DNA of 64,000 nucleotides from Diphasiastrum complanatum. Taxonomy: Eukaryota > Streptophyta > Lycopodiopsida > Lycopodiales > Lycopodiaceae. Position 1 is the first letter of the stretch, and the number at the start of each line of letters is the position of its first letter. The notes under the pieces were generated by a model. The model was not told where the DNA came from. It saw only the letters and a program-made list of their open reading frames with translations, and ran no database searches. The stretch is from contig CM055101.1 in the NCBI GenBank assembly GCA_029204225.1, positions 30,534,519 to 30,598,518 on the forward strand, written 5' to 3'. This document shows positions 28,853 to 38,955 of this stretch, in pieces. A program made the position numbers and the translations under genes.

Positions 28853-29755
28853 ATGACATCCATAGAATCTAGTGAGAAACTAACTTCCACAAACTATTCC
28901 ATTTGGAAAGTAAGAATGGAATCACTACTAGTGGATCATGATCTCTTTAATATTGTCTTAGGAGTTGAGGAAGAGCCTCAAGCTTTCCAAGAACAACTAA
29001 AATACAAGAAGAGGGTTAGATTAACCCTACATTGTTTGAAGTTAAATGTAAGCAATGACCTCTTGAAGGAGGTGGCTTCTTGTACCACATCAAAAGAGGC
29101 TCGGGTTTCACTAAAGACCATTTATGAATCCAATAACACTTCAAGAGTTCTTATGCTAAGAAACTTGACCTTGCAAGGCATGAGGGGAAGTGGAGAAAAT
29201 GGACAAGAGTATGTCCTAAGGATAAAATCTCTGAACAAAGAATTGGGATCTATAGGAGAGAAGATCCAAGACAATGAGCTAGTACAAGTAATTTTGAATG
29301 GATTAGGAGATGAGTTTTCTAATCTAGTTCAATCTTTTGCTATTCAAGACCAACTTCCATCAATTGAAAAATTGCATAATGTTCTTGTGGCCGAGGAGAG
29401 TAGGATTCTACACTCAAAACAAGAATGGGGCCCTTATCACTACATACTGGTGATGAGAAAGCAAACTTCACATCTAAAGGCAAAAAAAATGACTCATCCT
29501 TTCAAGAAGATCCAGGGCAAGGATGCCGAGGCAAAGGATGGAGGATCTACCTCCAAAGGGAAGCAAAAGAACAAAGCTAAGCTAAAGTGTTTTTTTTGTG
29601 GGAAGAAAGGACACTTTTCTTCCAAATGCTATAAGAAGAAGAATGCACAAGGGAGTGAATATCAAGGCAATCTTGCACAAGGGGAGGAGGAAGAGGATGG
29701 CTTCAATACATCCTTGATGGGAGCATCTACACCAACATCATGCCAAGAGACATGA
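28853..29755 (+). CDS. Copia D2 gag, 300 codons, open
   Basis: The best preserved gag in the window, uninterrupted from ATG (MTSIESSEKLTSTNYSIWKV) to TGA. Residues 1-60: N-terminal gag block; 60-165: helical body (KLNVSNDLLKEVAS, MLRNLTLQGMRGSG, ELVQVILNGLGDEFSNLVQS); 200-245: Lys-rich linker; about 246-259: complete zinc knuckle CFFCGKKGHFSSKC. Gag forms the virus-like particle and binds the RNA. The stop at 29753-29755 is TGA where relatives have TGG of WWIDSGAS, so a single G-to-A change cuts the protease off. The element's LTR is mostly deleted, so expression is unlikely. Confidence 0.75.
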   Translation: MTSIESSEKLTSTNYSIWKVRMESLLVDHDLFNIVLGVEEEPQAFQEQLKYKKRVRLTLHCLKLNVSNDLLKEVASCTTSKEARVSLKTIYESNNTSRVLMLRNLTLQGMRGSGENGQEYVLRIKSLNKELGSIGEKIQDNELVQVILNGLGDEFSNLVQSFAIQDQLPSIEKLHNVLVAEESRILHSKQEWGPYHYILVMRKQTSHLKAKKMTHPFKKIQGKDAEAKDGGSTSKGKQKNKAKLKCFFCGKKGHFSSKCYKKKNAQGSEYQGNLAQGEEEEDGFNTSLMGASTPTSCQET

Positions 29756-30108
29756 TGGATTGATAGTGGGGCTAGTTCCCACATGTCATTCAACAAGCAT
29801 TATTTTTCTAATCTACTTTCTTGTAATGATTCTAAGAAATCAATCTACACTGCTAGTGATCAAGAATGCTGGCATAGGATCTATTCCATTATGATTAGGA
29901 TCATCTAAGAGCATAGATCTTGATAATGTTTTGTATGTTCCATCCATTACCAAAAACTTGCTTAGTGTTGGTCATTTAATGGACAATGGACTAGATGTAC
30001 ATTTCAAGAATGGAGTGTGTCCCATCTTGAAAACTGATAAGCGCATAGTTGCAATCATCAAGAGGGGCTTAACATTGAGATTTCAAACCTAAAAAATAAA
30101 GGACAAGG
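29756..30108 (+). pseudogene. Copia D2 protease remnant
   Basis: In frame after the gag stop: WIDSGASSHMSFNKHYFSNL, the copia aspartic protease active site, then a frameshift near 29860; SIHYQKLA-like and SVSHLEN-type remnants indicate the pre-integrase region in shifted frame. It ends at module V. The twin D1 lacks all of this. Confidence 0.85.
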
Positions 30109-30575
30109 AGATGCATTACCTACCAACCCTCTACAATCAATCCAAATGGTGTTGATCTATGTTCGAGAAGAATATTTAAACCTTATATATGTATTTGGAG
30201 CGTACATGCTCTGCCAAGGTGGATTCCAATGCCAAAGTGAAAAATTCCAAGGTAAGCAACGCTCTTGATTCCAAAAACATGTACTATGAAGGAACACTCT
30301 CACAAACTAGAGTAGTAATATGAAACATCTCAAGGAGATATAATTTTATGTGAGTTGTATAAGTGTGAAGGTAACCATGACTCTTGATTCCTTAAAACTG
30401 TAAAGTGAAGGAACAATATTGCAAACTAGAGAGTACCAATATGGAACATTTGAAAGAAATATAATTTAATTTGAAGTGAGCTGAAGAAGTGTGAAAAAAA
30501 CACTTAACAATAAGATTTGACTCGTAATACTAAGTCAATATGTATTCCACTGTGAAAATTTTATTGACTTGGCAC
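30109..30575 (+). repeat. Module V, copy 2
   Basis: Same as 22915-23367 and 33716-34210; the two internal units are about 30284-30370 and 30400-30500. It starts GATGCATTACCTACC and ends TTGACTTGGCACTTAAATC. Confidence 0.75.
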
Positions 30576-30755
30576 TTAAATCATTGCAAAAACGATATCT
30601 CATGAATTTCTTAAAGACAAGTATAGAGGACAGAATCGAGTGTAGATAAAAGTGCAATGCCTCAAATCAATTAAGAGACCCGGGCTCAAATCCCTGCAGC
30701 CACACCATATAGGATTAATCTCAAAAGAAATATAAAGATCTGAGAGAACAATGAG

Positions 30756-30801
<46 letters not shown>
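30576..30801 (+). mobile_element. SINE-like element with GA tail, copy 3 (longest body)
   Basis: Possible pol III type body: an A-box-like stretch at about 30636-30655 (CGAGTGTAGATAAAAGTGC), B-box-like GGGCTCAAATCCC (30682-30694), then GCAGCCACACCATATAGGAT, AAAAGAAATATAAAGATC and (AG)22 (30758-30801). GCACTTA occurs on both sides (about 30571 and 30801), a possible target duplication. Copy 4 at 34210-34447 is close to it, while copies 1 and 2 share only the 3' half. The A box is weak, so the SINE call is tentative. Confidence 0.45.
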
Positions 30802-30802
<1 letters not shown>

Positions 30803-31946
30803 ACTTAGTTTGTATAAGTATATGGTGTATTAATGTTGTGAATGAGGGCATGTTGCCCATACATAGCACAAGAGAGATGAGGTGAAGACGTTTGAAAGAG
30901 TGTCATTTTGGCCGATAATGCAATAGCACTTTGATTATCATAGAATAAGTTTGTAGGGTTGTACCGATACTGATTAATGTCTAACAATAAATTTCTCAAC
31001 CAAAACGCTTTCTTAATTGCTCAAGAAGCAGCCATATATTCTGCTTTTGTAGAAGAAAGTGTGATAGAGGTTTGCTTATGACTGTTTCATGAGATAGGAC
31101 CGTTGTTGAAGAAGAATGTAAATCCAGATGTGGACTTACAATTGTCTACATCTCCTCCCCAGCTTGCATTGGAATATCCACTAAGCTGATGTAGATTTTC
31201 GTTGTTGACATCTCCATAGCAGATGCACTGGTCCATGGTAGCTCGAATATATCTCATGACTCTTATGAGAGCCTTCTAATGGGTAATGCCAGTATTAGCC
31301 ATATATTGGCTGAGTGAGCTTACAACAAAAGAAATATCTGGTCTTGTGCAGACCATTGCATACATGAGAGATCCAAGTATCGATCGATAAGGATACTCTC
31401 TCATCTACTCCTCTTCCTGCTTGGTCTCGAGACATTGGTCCTTCGACAAATGCAGGCCTGGATCCATTGGTGAGTGAGCTAATGTACAATTCATTAGATT
31501 GCATCTGTTAAGAACATTGTGAAGATACCTTTGTTTAGTGATGTAAATCAGTCATCTCACTCTGTCTCTGTAGATTTGAATGCCTAAATAGAAGTGAGCT
31601 TCGCACAGGTCAGTCATGTCGAACTCTGAAAACAACATCTGCTTAGCATCCTTGACCAAATTGGTATTGTTGCTGAAGAGCAACATATCATCCATGTATA
31701 AGGTGATGATAATGAAGGATTGTTGCACTGACTTGGAATAGACGTTGCAATCAGCAGTGCTTGGTTTGAATCCTTGTCCAACGAGGAATGTGTTGATCCT
31801 CTGAAACCAAGATTTGGCAAATTGTTTCAAGCCGTACAGTGCTTTGTGGAGTTTACAGACATGATTCTTCATACCTTCCAAAACGTATCCTTCGAGCTGG
31901 ATCATGTAGATGTCTTATTGTATAACTCCATTCAGATAGGCTGTTT
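30802..31946 (-). pseudogene. Copia I RT-RNase H fragment, copy 2
   Basis: Minus strand from 31946: AYLNGVIQ, QLEGYVLEGMKNHVCKLHKA, LYGLKQFAKSWF, the RT box LYMDDMLLFSNN (YMDD, complete), EAHFYLGIQIYRDR; then, after stops and frameshifts, RNase H: GYSNASWGGDVDN, STSGFTFFFNN, TLSSTKAEYMAAS, AFWLRNLLLDINQYRYN, FYDNQSAIALSAK. It is cut at 31946 by R1, which lies at the TAFLNG motif of RT. Gag, integrase and LTRs of this family are not in the window. Confidence 0.88.
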
Positions 31947-32600
31947 GTAATTTCTTGAAACCTCTTGGAAGGATGTTACACATCTGACTCCTCGTACTAA
32001 ATTTAGGTCATAATTTGAGGTCCCAATGCAACTTTGACTTAAAAGCAAGTTATCATAACACCCATGTTTAGGGCCATAAATAATTATATTTGAAAAGTTT
32101 TGTTCAATGCTTAGTACAAATAAATGAGCTTCATTCAATAAGGAGTCCAAAAAAAATTACCAGCTTCATTCCACCCTAAATTACAAATATTAGAGCTAAA
32201 TTTCAAGCAATCAAAGCCATATGACAAACAATTATGATTAACAAATTAACCATACATGAATGGTCCAAAAAGAAAAATAGTCCAAGTACATAAGTACATA
32301 TACTACATCAGTAAATGTATATATATATATAGGCTAGAATACAAAAACTAGCTAGAACCTCCAACTGAGTCCTCATCCTAGCCACGAACATCTACTCACA
32401 ATGTTGCGATTCATGAGATGGGAACTATGGTACCTGCATGCAAGAAACATGAATTAGTGTTGTGAGAAATGTGGTGAGAATGAGAGAGAGACTCTATGAA
32501 TGTCATGAAATTAAAATCTGTTATGAAGCCATACCTCAAAAGCAACTATTAGATTATTCTACTATCGAGAGTGATTCATCTGAGTAATCGATCTCCAATC
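31947..32600 (+). mobile_element. Repeat R1, copy d
   Basis: R1 starting at TTCTTGAAACCTCTTGGAAG, so the CA-rich left part is absent; then AAATTTAGGTCATAATTTGA, the AT-rich middle, GGTACCTGCATGCAAGAAACA and ATTATTCTACTATCGAGAGT. It truncates copia I RT on the left and runs into an LTR-like sequence on the right. Confidence 0.6.
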
Positions 32601-33071
32601 TACATGCATTCATTATCCAGTTCTATAGTTTTATTCATTCGAAAGTCCTAACTAGATAGATATCAGCGCATTACAACTAACTACCAATTGCGATCTACGA
32701 CCTGATTAGCTGTCCTACCAAATTAGCTTAAATTGATTTAGTATAAATAGCTGATCATTAAAGATTTCCATAAGTTTCACTCTACTAGAGTATTGCTATT
32801 AGCGCTTACTGATTACTCGTGGAAGTGCATCAGACAAAATTTTCAGCTACTATCGACCATTGCTTTGTGCTCTTATCATCTGATTTGTACATGCTACTTA
32901 CTGAATCAATCTACCTTCTTATTCCGTTCAGTATCATGTCACTCTATGGTCATTTGTAATTGATAAATCTCTTATTGTTTTTTTGATCCATTGAATACTT
33001 CAACGGTGCAATATTCTATACATCACTTCGCACTCTGAAATTGTTTGGGTACAAAATCACTTTACTACTAA
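32601..33071 (+). repeat. Probable LTR of copia J (old)
   Basis: Lies just upstream of a degenerate primer-binding site and a gag fragment. It has a TATA-like GTATAAATAG (about 32739). The start is not defined; the first bases match the R1 distal region (ATCGATCTCC…CTACATGCATTCATTATCC), so the border is uncertain. Confidence 0.4.
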
Positions 33072-33086
33072 TGATATCAAAGTTAG
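33072..33086 (+). other. Degenerate primer-binding site of J
   Basis: TGATATCAAAGTTAG resembles TGGTATCAGAGTTAG with two substitutions. Confidence 0.45.
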
Positions 33087-33195
33087 TTGCTAATAGATTG
33101 AACTTGGCTTTTGTCATTATAGCTTTCTTCAATTATTGATAGGAGCAGTCATGCATTAGGAAAGAAGGCTCATTTTGCTGTGCTCGATAATTTGT

Positions 33196-33426
33196 GCATA
33201 GGCTTTGGATTATCGAAGCCTTCCTTCTACATATGAGAACTGGGTGATGATCATATCGACACACTCAGATTTAACTCTCACTAGAATTATCACTATGTTG
33301 CTGCAAGAAGACAACCGAATAAATCAAGATGCGTCTTCGAATAAGTTGATGCTCTATATGTCATCAAAGAATCAAAACGACATAAGAAGAAAACCTCTAA
33401 GCAGTCCACTTCAAATCAAAAGATGA
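33196..33426 (+). pseudogene. Copia J gag fragment
   Basis: Open frame DYRSLPSTYENWVMIISTHS, then DLTLTRIITMLLQEDNRIN. The pattern SLPSTYENW followed by LTL…LLQED is the classic centre of copia gag (UBN2 type). Nothing of the N-terminus or zinc knuckle is present; a stop follows at 33424. It is distinct from the gag families B to E. Confidence 0.75.
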
Positions 33427-33488
33427 CACAAATTCAAGAGCGTTTATCAAATCCACAGGCCAAGAAGATGTCATGTAAGTTGAGCCAG

Positions 33489-33715
33489 TGGTAGTACATG
33501 TGCCACTCATCTATCAACTACCTAACCCAAACAATCTAGGTGGGGATGGTTTCATAGAGGCTGACATGTCGCAAGAAGGGCTAGCATAGCCAAAAGACCT
33601 GTTAGAAACCTCTAGTCATACAATATTAGCCTCACGGGCCTTTCCTAGAAGCTCATATCAGTTAGAAAAATATCCAGCAATTTATTAAGAAACACTCCTA
33701 CAATCATCAAGAGGG
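33489..33715 (+). repeat. Module T, copy 1
   Basis: About 225 bp repeated in reverse at 46537-46760. One frame reads VPLIYQLPNPNNLGGDGFIE and ADMSQEGLA, then a stop, then PKDLLETSSHTI; the other copy has the same frame and the same stop. The function is not recognised; it may be part of another retroelement. Confidence 0.6.
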
Positions 33716-34210
33716 GCTTAACACTGAGATGCATTACCTACCAACCCTCGACAATCAATCCAAATGGTGTTGATCTATGTTCCAGAAGAATATTTAAACC
33801 TTATATATGTATTTGGAGCGTACATGGTCTGCCAAGGTGGATTCCAATGCCAAGGTGAAAAATTCCAAGGTAAGCAACACTCTTGATTCCAAAAACATGT
33901 ACTATGAAGGAACACTCTCACAAACTAGAGTAGTAATATGAAACATCTCAAGGAGATATAATTTAAAGTGAGTTGTATAAGTGTGAAGGTAACCATGACT
34001 CTTGATTCCTTAAAACTGTAAAGTGAAGGAACACTATTGCAAACTAGAGAGTACCAATATGGAACATTTGAAGGAAATATAATTTAATTTGAAGTGAGCT
34101 GAATAAGTGTAAAAAAAGCACTTAACAATGAGCTTTGACTCTTAATACTAAGTCAATATGTATTCCACAATGTGGAAATTTTATTGACTTGGCACTTAAA
34201 TCATTGCAAA
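33716..34210 (+). repeat. Module V, copy 3
   Basis: Third copy of V, starting GAGATGCATTACCTACCAACC-like at about 33727, with the same internal near-duplication. It is followed, as in copy 2, by the SINE-like body. Confidence 0.75.
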
Positions 34211-34369
34211 AATGATATCTCATGAATTGCTTTAAGACAAGTATAGAGGACAAAATCGAGTGTAGAGAAAATTGCAACACCTCAAATCAATTAAGAGACC
34301 TGGGCTCAAATCACAGCAGCCACACCATATTGGATTAATTTGAAAAGAAATAAAAAGATCCGAGAGAAC

Positions 34370-34447
<78 letters not shown>
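34211..34447 (+). mobile_element. SINE-like element with GA tail, copy 4
   Basis: Body as in 30576-30801: GTATAGAGGACAAAATCGAG, ATTAAGAGACCTGGGCTCAA, CAGCCACACCATATTGGATT, then a pure (GA) tail of 75 bp at 34373-34447. Confidence 0.45.
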
Positions 34448-34448
<1 letters not shown>

Positions 34449-34820
34449 ACTCATTAAAGGAGTTCTAAATCCCAAAAACACCCTTTGTAAAGATTCTTTT
34501 TATATTTTTTTCTCAAATTTTTCTTACACATGGACCAATCAAAAGACTTAAATTTGAAATCTACGTAACGTAACTTTTTGAGTTCACATTTTGATTCCAT
34601 ACTAAAAATGGCATAACTTTTTAGTGGTAAGTTTGAATTTAGCGGAGTTTGGTGCATTAGAAAGTGCTTGACAAGGACTTTTCAATGATATGTTACACGA
34701 CATACTTTTGAGCTACGATTAAAAAGTTATGGCAAGTCAAAAGTATAAGTGTTATAATATTTTAATAATAAAAAAGGCATCTTGAACGAATTCTTAAAGG
34801 GTCTTTTTGGACCTCCTCTA
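34448..34820. mobile_element. MITE-like insertion of about 370 bp
   Basis: Copies 1 and 2 of the composite read GAGAGCACTTAGTTTGTATA here without a gap. In this copy about 370 bp lie between GAGAGCACT and TAGTCTGTATAAG. The ends are imperfect inverted repeats: ATTAAAGGAG…AAAAACACCCTTT on the left and the complement of AAAGGGTCTTTTTGGACCTC on the right. No open frame. The TSD is unclear, possibly 3 bp (TNA) as in Harbinger-type elements. Confidence 0.55.
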
Positions 34821-34934
34821 ACGTAGTCTGTATAAGTACATAGTGTATTAATGTTGTGAATGAGGGCATGTTGCCCATACAATGCATGAGAGAGATGAGG
34901 TGACGAAATTTGAAAGAGTGTCATTTTGGGACCC
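34821..34934 (-). pseudogene. Copia I RNase H end, copy 3
   Basis: About 110 bp matching 30810-30920 (HALIHN and FQISSPHLSHALYGQ in minus reading). It breaks off at 34934 in the codons for SAK-MTLF. Confidence 0.65.
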
Positions 34935-35222
34935 ATAGCTCTTCATAGTAACTACTCATTTCTTTTGGAATGCGCCGCTTCACCATTCTATATTTGCTGA
35001 TAAGAGTTCCTTATTATTCCTCCCATGGCTGCAGACAAGAGGTTCTTGGCAGATTGTCCACACTCCAAGTGCAGAGGTTCTTTAACGAGGACCTATTGTC
35101 TGGTTCTTGGCATGATACATATATGTAGTATAGAAGCTTCCTCTGTTTTTCATATATGGGCAGCAGAGTTGCCCCTTTGTACTGTGGTTCTATTATTTAA
35201 TACAGAAGAGTTGTATGAGGGC
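34935..35222 (+). repeat. Module U, copy 3 (inverted)
   Basis: Plus-strand copy of U (GAGGTTCTTGGCAGATTGTC, AAGTGCAGAGGTTC, TATATGGGCAGCAGAGTTGC), opposite in direction to copies 1 and 2. An open frame of 121 codons begins here but crosses into copia K DNA and is not supported as a gene. Confidence 0.6.
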
Positions 35223-35420
35223 TTGGGCTCTCCGAGAATCCCCAATGTTTTGTGTTCTGTGCTTTGTTACACTAACATTGCTATCTGCGTTCTTGAATCT
35301 ATCTTATTGTGCACCATTGAGTTGTTTGACTGGTGGTTGCACCATTGGCTTGTTGGTGGAACTGTTTCTTCTTCTCATTGTTGTACTTGAGTGTTCTATG
35401 ATCCTTGATGAGATGACCAG
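35223..35420 (-). pseudogene. Copia K gag, zinc-knuckle part downstream of E
   Basis: Minus strand reads TGHLIKDHRTLKYNNEKKKQ then FHQQANGATTSQ, the second half of a copia gag zinc knuckle (last Cys is His) and the basic, Gln-rich tail. The first half lies across element E at 41199-41695. Joining both sides through the ACCAG duplication gives an in-frame C-x2-[C to Y]-…-GHLIKD motif. Confidence 0.75.
35416..35420. repeat. Target site duplication ACCAG of element E (partner 41199-41203)
   Basis: ACCAG directly precedes the left LTR and directly follows the right LTR; 5 bp is the copia standard. Confidence 0.93.
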
Positions 35421-36068
35421 TGTGAAAGATTTCAGATCCTTAAGATCCAACCTACTTGAATGATCTTTGGTTAGAAAGAGAAATACACTATCAATTTCAC
35501 CAATGTAGAAAAATCAGCATCTACACACAATTTGAGATGCAAACACTAATAGAACTTGATCAAACTTGAATGAAATGATTATGTACTATTGCTATTCGTA
35601 CAAAACCAGCAAGCTACTATATTTCACACGTGTGGATCCAAAAATAACAAATATAGATCATTCTACACATAGAATTGCAAGCAATCACCAAGATAGTGCA
35701 CCAATGGATAGTAGAACCCAAGAAAACCATGTATAAGCATGAAATGAGATAGAGAAGAGAGAAGTTGATTCTCTCCACAAGTTACATCCTTTTATAACAG
35801 GTCCAAACCCTATTTGGCCACTTGGCTTTCCCACCAAAATGCTAACCCTACCAATTTTGGGTCTAGATTCAATGTACCCAACTTATTCAAATTGACTACT
35901 CAAACTCGCATTCTATCTTTCCCACACTTTCAAAAAGTGTTTATTCAAATGAAATTTAGACAAATGAACTTTGAAAAGTCAACCTCTAAGTCTAAAACAA
36001 GTTTTGGCCTCAATATGCCAAATATGGAAATATTGCAAAATGTGATGAAACTAGTTGAATCTTTCACA
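35421..36068 (-). repeat. 3' LTR of E
   Basis: 648 bp; in minus reading it begins TGTGAAAGATTCAAC, has a TATA-type box (plus-strand complement CCTTTTATAACAGG near 35789) and the palindromic CACACGTGTG at about 35625-35634. Confidence 0.95.
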
Positions 36069-36080
36069 CTCCCTCTTCAA
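36069..36080 (-). other. Polypurine tract of E
   Basis: Minus strand GTTGAAGAGGGAG just upstream of the 3' LTR; it also encodes VEEGV, the end of the polyprotein. Confidence 0.9.
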
Positions 36081-37455
36081 CTAGTTTTAGCATAGACTTT
36101 GATAATACTCCAAGTGAAGTCCTATGATTCATGAACAAGTCTTTTCCCAATGCTTTGGTGAAGATATCGCTACACATTCCCTTGAAGACACATGTTGAAG
36201 CTCCACCTCCTTTGCAATGACTCGCTCCCTCACAAAATGATATTGTATCTCAATATGCTTGCTCCTAGCATGAAAGATAGGATTGGATGCCATTCTTTGG
36301 GCTGATTGATTATCACAAAAGATGATTGAGCTCTCTGAAAAATCCAGTAAGTGAAGATCCTTGATCATCCTTTTGATCCATACCATCTCCTTTGTGCAAT
36401 GTGTAAGAGCTTTGTACTCGGCCTCACTAGATGACAATGAGATAGTGGCTTGTTTCTTTGACATCCATGATATAGCTCCATCACCTATGAAAATACAATA
36501 AGAACTAATGGATTTTCTATCCATTACATCTTCAAAATAGTCCGAATCTGAAAATCCAAAAAGATTAGGTGATGATCCCTCATACAATATGCCAAAATCT
36601 CGAGTTCCAATTATGTACCTCAAAACTCGCTTTCCTAGCATCCAATGCTCCTCACTAGGATCTTGCATGAATTGACTCAATCTTCCAAAACAATAGCTTA
36701 GATCAGGTCTAGTAATGGTTAGATAGATGAGTGAACCAACTAGCTTTCTATAGAGAGTAATGTCCTTGAAGGATCTTTCATTACCTCTTATAGTAAGCTT
36801 TACATGAGACTCCATAGGTGTATCAATAGCTTTTGCATCTACCATATGAAATATTTCTAGAATAGAATTAGCATACTTCTCTTGACAAATGAAAGTAGAT
36901 TGAGAAAATCTAATGACTTCTATTCCTAAAATGTAATGCAAATTACCAAGATCATGCACCTCAAACTCCTTCTTAAGAGCATTCTTGCTATCCTCCACAT
37001 CTTGATTGTCTCCACCACTCAAGATGATATCATCCACATAGATTAGCAAGATGGTAACATCACTTCCAGCAAACCTATAATAAAGTGAATGATCATACTC
37101 ACTCATAACAAAGCCTTGAGAGAGTAAGAAAGTGTTAAGCTTAGCATACCAACTCCTTGGTGTTTGCTTAAGCCCATACAAACTCTTTTGTAGAAGACAC
37201 ACATGATTTGGCTTTGTTGATGAGATGTAGCTCTCAGGTTGCTCCATGTATACTTCCTCCTCAAGATCACCATTCAAGAATGCATTTGAAATGTCCATTC
37301 GCCATAGATCCCATCCATAAAGTATAGCAAGTGAAATGATGACTCGAATGCTTACCATCTTTGCCACGGGTGCAAAGGTCTCATCATAGTCAGTTCCTTG
37401 TTGTTGAGCATATCCTTTTGCCAATAACCTTGCCTTGTACTTGTTGATAGATCCA
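36081..37455 (-). pseudogene. Element E reverse transcriptase and RNase H
   Basis: From 37455 down the minus strand: YKARLLAKGYAQQQGTDYDE, TFAPVAKMVSIRV, WRMDISNAFLNGDLEEEVYM (RT domain with the first Asp), YGLKQTPRSW, catalytic box LLIYVDDIILSGGD (about 37010-37050), LGNLHYILGIEV, GSLIYLTITRPDLSYC, then RNase H GFSDSDYFEDVMDRKSIS, SLSSSEAEYKAL, IFCDNQSAQRMA and ARSKHIEIQYHFVRE. The catalytic Asp pair of RT and the SEAEY and CDNQSA motifs are present, though the Trp of SDWAGD is changed (YFED). One base is lost near 36169 (VA-DIFTKALGK), which shifts the last about 35 residues. Confidence 0.94.
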
Positions 37456-38595
37456 TCTTGTTTGTCTTCACCTTGAAGATCCATTTGCATCCAATAGCTT
37501 TCTCGTCCTTAGGCAACTCTACCAATCTCCATGTTCCATTCTTCATAAGAGCTTGATACTCAAGATCCATTGCTTGGATCCACTCCTCTTCTTTCCTTGC
37601 TTGATCTACACTTGTAGGCTCATCCAAAGAGGTTAAGAAAGCAACATAATTTTCAGAAACTACTTGCTTACCCTTTTGATCATATGTGAGCCTTGAAGGT
37701 ACTTGTCTTTCTCTTGATGTTCTCCTTGGCTTTTGACTTGATGAAGGTCCATCATCACCACCATCCAAAGTAGGATCCTTCTCATCAACATCAAGAATGT
37801 TAGATCCATCTACTTTACCATCAATCATGCTTGAAGACACCTTTGGAATGTTTCCCTCATAAAAAATGACATCTCTACCAACAATCACTTTGTTAGTAGA
37901 AGGAATGTAAACCTTGTAGGCCTTACTCACCTCACTATATCCAACAAAAATACCTCTTCTTGAAGATAGATCCTCCTTGGTCCTATCATCAAGAGTAATG
38001 TTGACATAGCATGTGCATCCAAAGGTTCTTAGAAAGTTGACACTCGGCCTCCTCTTGAATAGCATCTCAAAAGGTGTCCTTCCATCCAAAATAGCACTCG
38101 GCCACTTATTGCACAAGAAATTGGCACACAACAAAGCTTGATCCCAAAATGGTTTGTCAAGATTAGCACTTAACCTCATAGCTTTATCACTTTCACATAA
38201 AGTCCTATTCTTCCTTTCAGCCACTCCATTTTGTTGTGGAGTCCTTGATGTTGTATACTCCCTCTTGATCCCATGCTCATCACAAAAGGCCTTGAACTTG
38301 TTAGATATGTACTCACCACCATTGTCACCTCTCAAGCACTTGATCTTTGTGGAGAATTGGTTCTCCCTTGCATTCTTGAACTTGACAAAGACATCATACA
38401 CTTCATCCTTGCTCTTTAGTAGATAGATCCAACAAAATCTACTAAAATCATCAATGAATGTTACATACATCTTAGCTCCACTATTGCTAATTGTAGTAAA
38501 TCCATGAATATCCGAATGTACAAGTTGAAAAGGCTTTGTAGATCTAGAAATAGATCTAGTATAAGGTAGTCTATGTGACTTAGGCAAAGCAAACA
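37456..38595 (-). pseudogene. Element E integrase and linker to RT
   Basis: Minus-strand frame from 38595: LVHSDIHGF (first Asp), YVTFIDDFSRFCWIYLLKSK, IKCLRGDNGGEYISNKFKAF (second Asp), TSRTPQQNGVAERKNRTLCE (Glu), so the DDE triad is complete. Then FGCTCYVNITLDD, GIFVGYSEVSKAYKVYIPST, a Ser/Asp-rich linker with RLTYDQKGKQV, and EEEWIQAMDLEYQALMKNGT and WRLVELPKDEKAIGCKWIFK, the start of RT. Integrase joins the cDNA to the host chromosome. Frameshifts at both ends (near 38595 and 37455) separate it from neighbours. Confidence 0.94.
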
Positions 38596-38955
38596 AACAT
38601 GCTTGTCATTACTTAAGAAACTTGGAAGACCAATCAGAACCTTCTTCCTTGCCATTACCTCCAATGACTTGAAGTTGAGGTGTCCCATCCTTTTGTGCCA
38701 AACCTCTTGAATAGAAATTTGCTCCCTTGCAACACATCCAACTTGGTTAGCAATAACACAAGCATCAAGTTTGAACAACTTCCCTTGCCTTTTACCCTTT
38801 CCAATCAAGACATCCTTCCTTTTGATCAAACAAGCATCTCCATCAAACTCCACCTTGAGGCCCTTACTTAGCATTTGACTCACACTAAGAAAATTCTTGG
38901 TAATAGATGGAATAAACAAGACATCCTCCAAATGAACATTCCTATTTGCCATCAT
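38596..38955 (-). pseudogene. Element E pre-integrase domain
   Basis: Minus strand: NVHLEDVLFIPSITKNFLSV (end of protease region), MLSKGLKVEFDGDACLIKRK, WHKRMGHLNFKSLEVMARKK (the His of the integrase zinc-binding HHCC) and KHVCLLCL (Cys pair partner). A deletion of roughly 20 codons lies just upstream, between YTANDGK and NVHLED; a single-base shift at about 38595 separates it from the integrase core. Confidence 0.9.

Noticed and set aside
35025-35390. 121-codon Cys/Leu-rich open frame
   Set aside because: It spans two unrelated sources: module U and copia K gag read on the wrong strand (the true gag frame there is on the minus strand).
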